Shown: in pieces, positions 1 to 6,204 of the stretch
How positions within the stretch are numbered: the first letter of the stretch is position 1
Layout of the letters: every line of letters starts with the position of its first letter
Assembly (NCBI GenBank): GCA_030039005.1
Contig: JASHQT010000285.1
Coordinates: 1 to 7,159, forward strand
Origin: Bryobacteraceae bacterium
GTDB taxonomy: Bacteria; Acidobacteriota; Terriglobia; Bryobacterales; Bryobacteraceae
Direction: 5' to 3'
DNA: 7,159 nt
The notes under the pieces: model-generated
Databases searched by the model: none
What the model was told of the DNA's origin: nothing
Seen by the model: only the letters and a program-made list of their open reading frames with translations
Program-made: the position numbers and the translations under genes

Positions 1-29
1 GCGGCCGCGATCAAAAGCTTGTTCCTCAT
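1..29 (-). CDS. Start of an unidentified gene with a signal-peptide-like N-terminus (partial)
   Basis: An ATG at 29 reading leftward gives MRNKLLIAA plus two bases of what must be another Ala codon before the window ends. The Lys/Arg-containing start followed by a hydrophobic run looks like the beginning of a Sec signal peptide. An AGGAG Shine-Dalgarno sequence lies at 45-41, 11 nt before the ATG, and a further GA-rich stretch lies between them. The gap after the stop of the upstream gene (62-64) is only 32 bp with no terminator, so it is probably co-transcribed with the paralogs at 62-1246 and 1306-2145. The product cannot be identified from nine residues. It could be a fourth paralog or another exported protein. 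The call rests on the ribosome binding site, the spacing and the signal-like start. Confidence 0.6.
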
Positions 30-61
30 AATCAAACTCTCTCCTAATTCTCCTTGAATCC

Positions 62-1246
62 CTACTTGCCGGCTTCCGCGGCGGCTTTCTTCTTGTCTTC
101 CATGCGGGCCGCACTCAGCATATTATGCATCGCCATGTTGCCTTCGTGGCAGGCATACTCGAAAAGCTGATAGCCCGGCTCGTGCGTGATGGGAAACGCG
201 ATCGTGAAGGGCGCGGTATACGTTTTGGGATCGTTCACCGTCATGCGGTAATCGATCCGGTTCGGCCCCACGCGGGTAAACCGTTCGGTGATTTTCATCT
301 CGTCACTGTAAGGAGCACCCATGTCGCCGTTGGCTCCGATCGAGAGCGTATCGCCCTTTAGGTTGGTGGTTTCCACCACCAGCGTATTGCCTTCCCAGTG
401 GCCGACTGGATCGCCCATATAGGACTTAATGTCTGCGTTAATGTGGGGACGCCCGTCGGTCGGAATGATGCGGACGTCGTGCACCATCTCATAGCGAATA
501 GCCACGTATCCGGGCGATTGCACGATCTCCAGCCCGTTGCCGTAGATCACGGGAAGGATTGACCCGGCCACGCCGCGCGTGATGCAGCGGTCGTAATCGC
601 TCCAGTTCAGCCAGGATCCGGGGATCTGTTCCCGGCGCAATTTCATCTTGGCGTCCAGCAGCTTTTGCGCTTCCGGCGTCAAGGGAGGAAGGCGGCCGTC
701 GGGAGGATCCACGATCTGCGAGGTCTGATGCGACGCCCGGCGCGCGAACTCGCCCCAATGTCCGGGAACTGGAGCCGCGTCCACGCCGCTGCCGTAACGC
801 CCGCGGGGGGCCGTATTCGGTTTCTCACCTTTCTCCTTCGCTTCGATCTCCGCCACGGCCGGCGAATGCGCGTTGGGACCGCCGGTATCGATGAACTCTT
901 CCGACTGCACCACCCGCTTCTCGCGATCCTTCAGCTCGTCTTCGGTCAGCGTGGCGCGCGTCCCGAAATTCTTGGGACGCTCGAACGGCACGCCCCAGGT
1001 ATCGTCGCTGGTCCAGGTACCTTGCAAATCTGGCGTACCCCAGGGCGTCTTGGGAGCGACAAAAGGACGGTCCGAGCTATCCTTGGCCGCCTTAGCTGTC
1101 GCTGACGACGCCGGCTTAGCCGCCGCCGAAGTGCTCGGCGCCGTGCTTTGTGCGGCGGCCGGCCCCACGGCTACCATCGCCGCGAGCATGGCCGCTCCCG
1201 CGCTAGTGACGAGGCCTTTGCGTACAAGGAAAGTTCGCTGGTTCAT
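62..1246 (-). CDS. Exported protein of an uncharacterised family, full-length paralog A (394 aa)
   Basis: The function is unknown. The start is fixed by an AAGGAG sequence six nt upstream. The N-terminus is a Sec signal peptide (RKGLVTSAG, then a hydrophobic stretch, ending near AAA-Q at residue 33). Residues 33-60 form an Ala/Ser/Thr/Lys-rich low-complexity linker. The family core runs from about 67: WGTPDLQGTW (69-78), a DPPDGRLPPLTPE segment (180-192), DRCITRG (219-225), IVQSPGYV (241-248), GHWEGNTLVVETTN (282-295), ERFTR (321-325), and YACHEGN (364-370) before an Ala/Lys-rich tail. The same order of blocks recurs in the product of 5062-6192 and, shortened, in 1306-2145. The mature protein has exactly two cysteines, C221 and C366, both in conserved blocks, so a disulfide is likely. 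I recall such proteins as common hypothetical proteins in Acidobacteriota and some Proteobacteria, but I know no assigned activity. It lies 59 bp downstream of paralog B and is probably transcribed with it. Confidence 0.9.
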   Translation of the reverse strand: MNQRTFLVRKGLVTSAGAAMLAAMVAVGPAAAQSTAPSTSAAAKPASSATAKAAKDSSDRPFVAPKTPWGTPDLQGTWTSDDTWGVPFERPKNFGTRATLTEDELKDREKRVVQSEEFIDTGGPNAHSPAVAEIEAKEKGEKPNTAPRGRYGSGVDAAPVPGHWGEFARRASHQTSQIVDPPDGRLPPLTPEAQKLLDAKMKLRREQIPGSWLNWSDYDRCITRGVAGSILPVIYGNGLEIVQSPGYVAIRYEMVHDVRIIPTDGRPHINADIKSYMGDPVGHWEGNTLVVETTNLKGDTLSIGANGDMGAPYSDEMKITERFTRVGPNRIDYRMTVNDPKTYTAPFTIAFPITHEPGYQLFEYACHEGNMAMHNMLSAARMEDKKKAAAEAGK

Positions 1247-1252
1247 GGAATT

Positions 1253-1258
1253 CTCCTT
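1253..1258 (-). promoter_or_regulatory. Shine-Dalgarno AAGGAG for paralog A
   Basis: AAGGAG on the minus strand, six nt before the ATG at 1246. It fixes the start of the 394-aa exported protein and agrees with the signal peptide beginning at that Met. Confidence 0.8.
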
Positions 1259-1286
1259 CCTTCTGGGCGATTTTCTCGCTGTTCTG

Positions 1287-1310
1287 GTTACTTACTCCAT
1301 GTTACTTACT
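1287..1310. repeat. Direct repeat of GTTACTTACT, two copies with a 14-bp period
   Basis: Plus-strand GTTACTTACT occurs at 1287-1296 and again, identical, at 1301-1310, separated by CCAT. The second copy contains the TAA stop of the gene ending at 1306. The first copy supplies a further in-frame TAA at 1290-1288, so the duplication gives paralog B a backup stop codon. It may be a small slippage duplication or a protein-binding half-site pair; nothing else points to a regulator. Confidence 0.75.
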
Positions 1311-2145
1311 TTTCTTCGGTCTTTTGCTCTCCCGGCGCCGGTTTTCGGGCCAGGTCTCCGTAGAGCAACTGCTCGGCAAACTCCACGCACTTGAACTCCA
1401 GCAACCGCGCGCTCTTATCGCGATTCTTGTACAGGTAGGTATGGATCTTCCAGGGCTTGGTGTAGGTCTGCGAATCCTCGATGGTGGCTTCGTAATCGAT
1501 CGTGTAAGGGTCCAGCATGGTATAGCGTTCCACCACGTGCAGGCCGTCGCTTGTGAAGTCGCCTGCCCGGTCCAGCCAGGGCTTTCCGTTAAAGCCCGTC
1601 ACATCCACCACCAGGGTGTCCTTGTCCCAATGGCCGTTCGAAGTGCCCATCCAAGTGTCGGTGGCGGCTTCCTCGGGCTTACCCATATTGACCAGCCGGT
1701 TGGTGGTCGCGTATTCGTAGGCAAACAGGATGTCCCGGTTCGACTGGATGATCTCGAACGGATACGGCAGGTATGTGGCGCGCGGGATTCCGGGCATATA
1801 GCACTTCACCTCCGGATCGTCCTTCATACGGCTCTCGAAATTCTTCTTTTTCTGTTCGAGCGCGGCCGGCGTATAGGGAATTTCGCCGCCTTCGACGATT
1901 CCCGTTCCCGGCGGCTCGGCGCCCAGTGCGCCCAACCGGTAATCCGGCCCGGCCGCGGCGCTATGGGGTTCGAGGTCCCAATCGGCGGTGCCCATGGCTT
2001 GCCACAGGCCGGTCAAATTCGGCTTGCCGTTGGGCAAGCGCGGGATGCGCGTGCTCGCGGTTTGTCCCATCGCCGGAATTACGGAAAGAAATGCCGCGGC
2101 GCACAGGGCCGCTCCATAGAGAGAAGGTGTAAAGCAGATTCGCAT
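1306..2145 (-). CDS. Exported protein of the same uncharacterised family, short paralog B (279 aa)
   Basis: The function is unknown. I chose the ATG at 2145 because it begins a compact signal peptide (MRICF, a hydrophobic stretch, cleavage near AMG-Q at residue 27). A GTG at 2175 would add ten residues before it, and neither start has a good Shine-Dalgarno sequence. Family blocks by residue: NGKPNLTGLW (39-48, the counterpart of WG-x-PD-x-x-G-x-W), KCYMPGIP (114-121), FEIIQS (130-135), GHWDKDTLVVDVTGF (171-185), VVERYT (204-209), DYEATIEDSQTYTKPW (217-232) and LLEFKCVE (248-255), with a charged tail. It lacks the DPPDG segment and most of the N-terminal half of the two larger paralogs. The mature form has exactly two cysteines, C115 and C253, matching the pair in paralog A. 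It is the first gene after the terminator at 2204-2227, so its promoter should lie between 2146 and 2203; I could not pick a convincing -35/-10 pair there. Confidence 0.88.
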   Translation of the reverse strand: MRICFTPSLYGAALCAAAFLSVIPAMGQTASTRIPRLPNGKPNLTGLWQAMGTADWDLEPHSAAAGPDYRLGALGAEPPGTGIVEGGEIPYTPAALEQKKKNFESRMKDDPEVKCYMPGIPRATYLPYPFEIIQSNRDILFAYEYATTNRLVNMGKPEEAATDTWMGTSNGHWDKDTLVVDVTGFNGKPWLDRAGDFTSDGLHVVERYTMLDPYTIDYEATIEDSQTYTKPWKIHTYLYKNRDKSARLLEFKCVEFAEQLLYGDLARKPAPGEQKTEEK

Positions 2146-2203
2146 GAGAAGGGTTTCCGCCAAATAGCATATCACTCAGCACAACATTTTTTCCGAGCTG
2201 CGC

Positions 2204-2227
2204 AAAAAGCGCCGCTTGGCGCGGCGC
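2204..2227 (-). terminator. Rho-independent terminator of the right-hand minus-strand operon
   Basis: Read on the minus strand there is a perfect 7-bp stem, GCGCCGC / GCGGCGC, with a five-base loop (GCCAA), followed directly by TTTTT at 2208-2204. A G-T wobble and an A-T pair extend the stem to nine. It lies 23 bp past the TAG stop at 2251-2253 of the LolA-like gene. It ends that transcription unit and separates it from paralogs B and A. The plus strand has no T-run on the other side, so it should act in one direction. Confidence 0.88.
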
Positions 2228-2250
2228 CTGCCAGAGCTTGTGTGCGGCGT

Positions 2251-3531
2251 CTACGGTTTCCACGGGCGCGTTTTCCAAACCGTGCCGAAATCCTGGGGCA
2301 ATTCCAGCCTGTCGCCTTCAAGAAAAAACGTCGCGACTCCCGGCAGATTATGGGTAGTAATTCTCTCCCGTGTCGACAGGGTTACGGTGGCCAGCGTCAA
2401 CTCGACGCCCGGAGCCGAATCGATGTGAGCCAGGTCCGCGTAAAAGATGTGCCGTACTCCCTCGACTTCCACTTCCGTGAATTCCAGCCCGATCACGAAA
2501 AAGTGCACCGGGTCGCTATAGTGTTCCAGCCTCCGGACGCGACCGCGTACCGGCGAGCCAGCCGGAATCACCAGCAAGTGCTTGTCCTTCACGTCGCCGG
2601 CAACCACGCCGTCGATCAGCGTTCCCACTGTGGTCTCATCCGAAATCGGCGTCTTCAGTTTCACCGCGATCCGCAATCCGGCCGGAAGAGGCCGCAGCGA
2701 GTCGTCGAGCGTGATGGCGCCGAAACGCGCCGGCTGATTCGCGTCCACGCCAAAGTCGATCTTGCTCTCGGCGCCGAAAACCTGGCACTGCGTAAACTGA
2801 ATCTGGTTCACGCTGATCTCGCCTGAATTCTTGACCATGCGCACGTCGGCACTCTCCGGCAACAGAACCTCCAAACGGCCGCCGAGAATCGTGCGCGCGT
2901 AACGAATGCTGGTGACGAGTTCTGAGATCGGGAGCGTGGGAGGAATGTGGTCGGCGTTCAAATCCACGCGCACGACGTCGTACGTAGCTGGATCCACCCA
3001 AAAAGATCCATGGAGGCCCACGTCACCCGATCCCTCCGGAATGTGGATGGACTGGCCGCTGAACACCGGGGCGAGCTGGTAATCGTAGCGCGCCCGCTTG
3101 CCGCCGTCCAAATCTTCTTCGCCTTTGTACTTGGTAGTGGCATAGCCGTTCAGCAGAATGTTCTTCAGGTATGTCCCGAAGAGCCCGTTACCGACCATGC
3201 CGCTGCCAATGTAGCTCACCGGCTGCTGCTCGGAAAACTTGCGGTCCCCGGGCGAGGCGAAGAATTCGCGGTCGCCGTTGGTGAGAACCTCCAGACGAAC
3301 GGTATCGAGAGGCTGCATCCTACCGTTGGGCCGCTGCATCTGGCGTTGCGCTGTTTCGAGACAACTCACCGCGGCCAGCCGCTGGTATTCGTCCTGGATG
3401 TGATGTTCTACGCGCGAAAGAAGGAGGACACCGGGCGGCAGATCGGCCGAAGACGAGTCCTGTGCCCGCGCGGCGAACACGGCTCCAGCCAGCGCCAGCG
3501 CGCCGAACAGCCGGAGCCACTGCTCAGGCAT
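2251..3531 (-). CDS. Secreted LolA-like protein with an extra C-terminal beta-rich domain (426 aa)
   Basis: Precise function unknown. A signal peptide (MPEQWLRLFG, a hydrophobic stretch, cleavage near ARA-Q at residue 24) exports it. Residues about 30-260 resemble exported Acidobacteriota proteins with a LolA/LppX-type outer-membrane lipoprotein-sorting fold. The recognisable blocks are a VSCLET start (55-60), RLEVLTNGDREFFASPG (79-95), YATTKYKGEEDLDGGKRARYDY (130-151), LHGSFWVDPATYDVVRVDLNAD (173-194), and a closing QIQFTQC (243-249). This family resemblance is from memory. Its only two cysteines, C57 and C249, bracket that domain and probably pair. Residues about 285-425 form a second part: IPAGSPVRGRVRRLE (322-336) recalls the IP-x-G-s-x-v-x-G-x-v motif of beta-rich TrbI/VirB10-type and related domains, so a beta-sandwich is plausible but unproven. 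The ATG lies 10 nt after the esterase stop with only a weak GGAAG one nt before it, so translation is probably coupled. It is the last gene before the terminator. Confidence 0.85.
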   Translation of the reverse strand: MPEQWLRLFGALALAGAVFAARAQDSSSADLPPGVLLLSRVEHHIQDEYQRLAAVSCLETAQRQMQRPNGRMQPLDTVRLEVLTNGDREFFASPGDRKFSEQQPVSYIGSGMVGNGLFGTYLKNILLNGYATTKYKGEEDLDGGKRARYDYQLAPVFSGQSIHIPEGSGDVGLHGSFWVDPATYDVVRVDLNADHIPPTLPISELVTSIRYARTILGGRLEVLLPESADVRMVKNSGEISVNQIQFTQCQVFGAESKIDFGVDANQPARFGAITLDDSLRPLPAGLRIAVKLKTPISDETTVGTLIDGVVAGDVKDKHLLVIPAGSPVRGRVRRLEHYSDPVHFFVIGLEFTEVEVEGVRHIFYADLAHIDSAPGVELTLATVTLSTRERITTHNLPGVATFFLEGDRLELPQDFGTVWKTRPWKP

Positions 3532-3541
3532 GCTTCCAACT

Positions 3542-5062
3542 TCACTTCGCCGTCAGTTTGGCGAGCAGATCCTTATATTGTGTGTCGTAGGCATTCAACG
3601 TGTCCGGGCTGGGACTCTCGTTGACTTCGCCCAGAATGTGCGGCCCCATCTCGGCGTTCTTGAACGCCGCCCATTCGGGAAGCCCTTTGCCGTTCGGATC
3701 GCCCTTCTTGGCGAAATTCACCCAATACGACGAAATCATCTCGGCCATCGCGCGGTCTTTCGGCGAAGCCGAAGCCAGCTCGGGCGAGCTGGTGTCGGGA
3801 ATCGATCGCGGCGCGCTCAAATTGTCGAACACGTAAGGAATTTCCGCGGCGTGCGTGGCTTTCAACACTTTTTCGCCGGGAATGGTCGGCGGCTCATGCG
3901 TGAAGTAATACCAATAAGCGCGCTTGCCGATGGCGGTTTGGCGCTCGGCGAACAGCCGCATGGACCACATCAGCGTGTCGCGGAACTTCACGTTGCCGCC
4001 CATAGCCAAATGCTCGTCCTTGTTCGATCCCACCAGAACATCCACCGGATTCTGTTTGCCTTCCTCGAAGGTGACCGAAAGATCTTCCGGCACAATCCAA
4101 CCGTCGATGATCATGCCCGCGCCGCGCACGGTCTTCATCACGTCCTCGGTGGACCGGCTGCGCAGCTCAGCGAGCGAGGGAAGCGGCCGTGTCGGCTCGT
4201 CCCTGGCAGCCGGCGGCCGGAACGGCCCTGGAGGCAGTGAGGCGAACGTCTCCGCCCGCGCCAGCCCCATCATGGGAGCCAAGCCCAGCCCCATCCACTG
4301 CCCGCTTTGCGAAATCGCCCTCTCGAACAGCCCCTTAGCCACGGGCGATCCCACCAGCGCGGCCACCATGCAGGCGCCGGCGGACTGCCCGAAAATCGTG
4401 ACGCTGTTCGGATCGCCGCCGAAGGCGCCGATATTGTCCTGCACCCAGTGCAGCACGGCGATCGAGTCGCCTAGCGCCTGATTGCCTGACGCATCGTGCC
4501 CGGACTCCTTGGTCAATTCGGGATGCGAAAAAAACCCAAAGGGCCCCAGCCGGTAATTGAACGTCACCACGACCACGCCCTTTTTCGCCAGGAATTGGCC
4601 GTTATTATGCGGGCTGGAGCCGGCGCCTTCGGTGTATGCGCCGCCATAAATCCACACCATCACCGGCAGGTGTGCGCTCGCATTCTTCGCGTCCGTCCAC
4701 ACGTTCAGGTACAGGCAATCCTCGCTCATCTTGGGCGAATCGGGCAGATCCGTCGCGACGTTGTTCGGGATGCGCTTGGGCGCCGGACGCTGTACGCAGA
4801 CGTCGCCGAACGCATCCGCTTTTCGGACGCCTTCCCACTTGGCCGCGGGCTGCGGCATTTTCCAGCGCAGATCGCCAACCGGAGGCGCGGCATACGGGAT
4901 GCCGAGGAACTCCCGAACGCCGGACGCGAGCGTCGTGCCGGATACGAGCCCGTCCTGCGTCTTGACCGGATCCTTGATCGCGGCCCGCATGCTAGGCGGG
5001 GCCATCGCGGCCACCGCCATCGAAATGACGACTGCCACAGTGGCGGAAATCCGCGTCCTCAT
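3542..5062 (-). CDS. Secreted type-B carboxylesterase (COesterase family, alpha/beta hydrolase)
   Basis: It hydrolyses carboxylic esters, presumably in the periplasm or outside the cell; the substrate is unknown. The start at 5062 begins a signal peptide (MRTRISATVAVVISMAVAAM, ending near residue 27). An in-frame extension to 5155 would hide the signal inside the protein. Family landmarks: FLGIPYAAPPVGDLRW (52-67), SEDCLYLNVW (113-122), the oxyanion-hole GGA (140-142), the nucleophile elbow GQSAG with S227, the acid in VGSNKDE (E350), and the histidine in THAAEIPYVF (H404). C89 and C116 match the usual first disulfide. The total of 506 aa is near the family norm. However, acid to histidine is only 54 residues, against 89 in Bacillus subtilis p-nitrobenzyl esterase (E310, H399, as I recall) and about 113 in acetylcholinesterase, so a helical segment is missing. 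Residues 276-297 are an unusual Pro-rich insert. The elbow has Gln where most members have Glu. All triad residues are present, so it is probably active. The gene overlaps the upstream one by one base (TGATG). Confidence 0.93.
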   Translation of the reverse strand: MRTRISATVAVVISMAVAAMAPPSMRAAIKDPVKTQDGLVSGTTLASGVREFLGIPYAAPPVGDLRWKMPQPAAKWEGVRKADAFGDVCVQRPAPKRIPNNVATDLPDSPKMSEDCLYLNVWTDAKNASAHLPVMVWIYGGAYTEGAGSSPHNNGQFLAKKGVVVVTFNYRLGPFGFFSHPELTKESGHDASGNQALGDSIAVLHWVQDNIGAFGGDPNSVTIFGQSAGACMVAALVGSPVAKGLFERAISQSGQWMGLGLAPMMGLARAETFASLPPGPFRPPAARDEPTRPLPSLAELRSRSTEDVMKTVRGAGMIIDGWIVPEDLSVTFEEGKQNPVDVLVGSNKDEHLAMGGNVKFRDTLMWSMRLFAERQTAIGKRAYWYYFTHEPPTIPGEKVLKATHAAEIPYVFDNLSAPRSIPDTSSPELASASPKDRAMAEMISSYWVNFAKKGDPNGKGLPEWAAFKNAEMGPHILGEVNESPSPDTLNAYDTQYKDLLAKLTAK

Positions 5063-6192
5063 CAGTGCTGTTCCTTTGCCGCGGCCGCCGCCTTTGCCTG
5101 CTCGGCGCGTGTGACGCTGATCCAATCCGGGATCACATGATTGTCTTCGGCACACGCGTACTCCAGAATCTGGAAGCCGTTATCCAGCTTCAACGGGAAG
5201 CGTGCCGTCCAGGAATGGGTGAGCACCACGGGATCCTCCACTGTGATGGTGTAGATCAGGAAATCCTTGTTGAGCCGCGTGAAGGTCTCGGTCAGTTTCA
5301 TCTGCTCACTAATCGGGAATCGATTGCCGGCAGGTGAGCCGCCGACGCCCGTGTTGGTGGCCGAAGCGCCCGGACGGAAGTTGGTGGTTTCCACAACTAA
5401 AGTATTCCCGTCGAAGTGCCCGCGCGAAACTCCCAGCCATTCGTGAATGTCGGGCGAAACCGGCGGAGCGTTCAGCGGGATCACGCGCGCTTCGTGGATC
5501 ATTTCCATGCGCAGCACCACGTAGCCCGGCGACTGCATGATCTGCAACCCGTTGTTGTAGCGGAACGGAAACATCGACGCGGGCAGCCCGCGCGTGATGC
5601 AGCGGTCCCAGCTATCGAAATCGTGATACGAATTGAACTCCAGCTTCTCGCCGGGTAGCGGCCATGTGCTCTTCATTTCGCTCGAGAGCCGCTTACCTTC
5701 CTCCGTCATGGCCGGAAGCTGCCCGTCGGGCGGATCCATGATCAGCGAGGTCTGGCGCTGTGGCGTCATGACGTCCATGATGCCGCTCAAAAACGCGCGA
5801 CCCGCTTCGCCGTTTTTTTCCGCCTCCTTGAAGCGATCCGGCATCTTCGCGGCCCTCGTTTGCAGGGCGTCAAATTCTTCCTTGGTGAGGAACGCCTTGT
5901 GAACGTCGCAATTCTCCAGCAGTTTCCCGCCAAAGTTGGTGCAGCGCTGCAGCGATACATTGCCGACATAAGAAATCGGCCAGATTCCTTCAAAATCCGG
6001 ATCGCCCCAGGCCGTCTTCGGCATCTGCCAGCCGGGCGGCGTCGCAATGAAGAAGTTCCCTTCCGTCGGCGTCGGCCCAGGCTTCACGGGCGGCAACTGG
6101 GCGTTCAACACGGGGCCCAGCGCGAACAGCGCGAATCCGGCCCCCAGGAAAATGCGCGCGGATGACTTGATACGTGTCGATGACGTGGCCAT
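5062..6192 (-). CDS. Exported protein of the uncharacterised family, full-length paralog C (376 aa)
   Basis: The function is unknown. The frame is open to 6327, but the AGGAGG at 6204-6199 and the signal peptide fix the ATG at 6192: MATSSTRIKSSAR, a hydrophobic stretch, cleavage near LNA-Q at residue 32. Blocks in order: AWGDPDFEGIW (61-71), FLTKEEFDAL (101-110), MDPPDGQLPAMTEEGKRL (152-169), DRCITRG (196-202), IMQSPGYVVLRMEMIHEARVIP (218-239), GHFDGNTLVVETTNF (258-272), KLTETFTR (299-306), TVEDP (317-321) and LEYACAEDN (343-351), with an Ala/Lys-rich tail. Cysteines C198 and C347 match the pair in both other paralogs. C84 and C95 are an additional pair specific to this one. It lies 10 nt after the DUF6152 gene, and its last base overlaps the esterase start, so all three should be translated from one message. 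Confidence 0.9.
   Translation of the reverse strand: MATSSTRIKSSARIFLGAGFALFALGPVLNAQLPPVKPGPTPTEGNFFIATPPGWQMPKTAWGDPDFEGIWPISYVGNVSLQRCTNFGGKLLENCDVHKAFLTKEEFDALQTRAAKMPDRFKEAEKNGEAGRAFLSGIMDVMTPQRQTSLIMDPPDGQLPAMTEEGKRLSSEMKSTWPLPGEKLEFNSYHDFDSWDRCITRGLPASMFPFRYNNGLQIMQSPGYVVLRMEMIHEARVIPLNAPPVSPDIHEWLGVSRGHFDGNTLVVETTNFRPGASATNTGVGGSPAGNRFPISEQMKLTETFTRLNKDFLIYTITVEDPVVLTHSWTARFPLKLDNGFQILEYACAEDNHVIPDWISVTRAEQAKAAAAAKEQH
5071..5077 (-). promoter_or_regulatory. Shine-Dalgarno AAAGGAA for the carboxylesterase
   Basis: AAAGGAA on the minus strand lies inside the last codons of paralog C, eight nt before the ATG at 5062. It supports the internal start with the signal peptide over the longer in-frame reading to 5155. 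Together with the TGATG stop/start overlap it suggests translational coupling. Confidence 0.7.
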
Positions 6193-6198
6193 GGGATC

Positions 6199-6204
6199 CC
6201 TCCT
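6199..6204 (-). promoter_or_regulatory. Consensus Shine-Dalgarno AGGAGG for paralog C
   Basis: A perfect AGGAGG on the minus strand, six nt before the ATG at 6192. It overlaps two bases of the TAG stop (6205-6203) of the DUF6152 gene. It rules out the in-frame extension to 6327 and is the strongest ribosome binding site in the window. Confidence 0.88.

Noticed and set aside
1..8. NotI site (GCGGCCGC) at the window edge, suggesting a cloning junction
   Set aside because: It reads in frame as Ala codons in the signal-like start of the gene at 29, and another GCGGCCGC occurs inside paralog C at 5081-5088. It is ordinary Ala-rich, high-GC coding sequence.
1265..1285. Small hairpin (GCGA / TCGC) before paralog A as a terminator
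   Set aside because: The stem has only four pairs and no T-run follows, so it is not a terminator and probably does not matter.
1324..2826. A 500-codon open frame on the plus strand
   Set aside because: It is antisense to two well-supported exported proteins, runs through the terminator at 2204-2227, and its translation has no recognisable motif. High-GC genes commonly leave long antisense frames open.
5063..5155. In-frame N-terminal extension of the esterase
   Set aside because: It lies inside the end of paralog C, and the signal peptide and AAAGGAA site both mark 5062 as the start.
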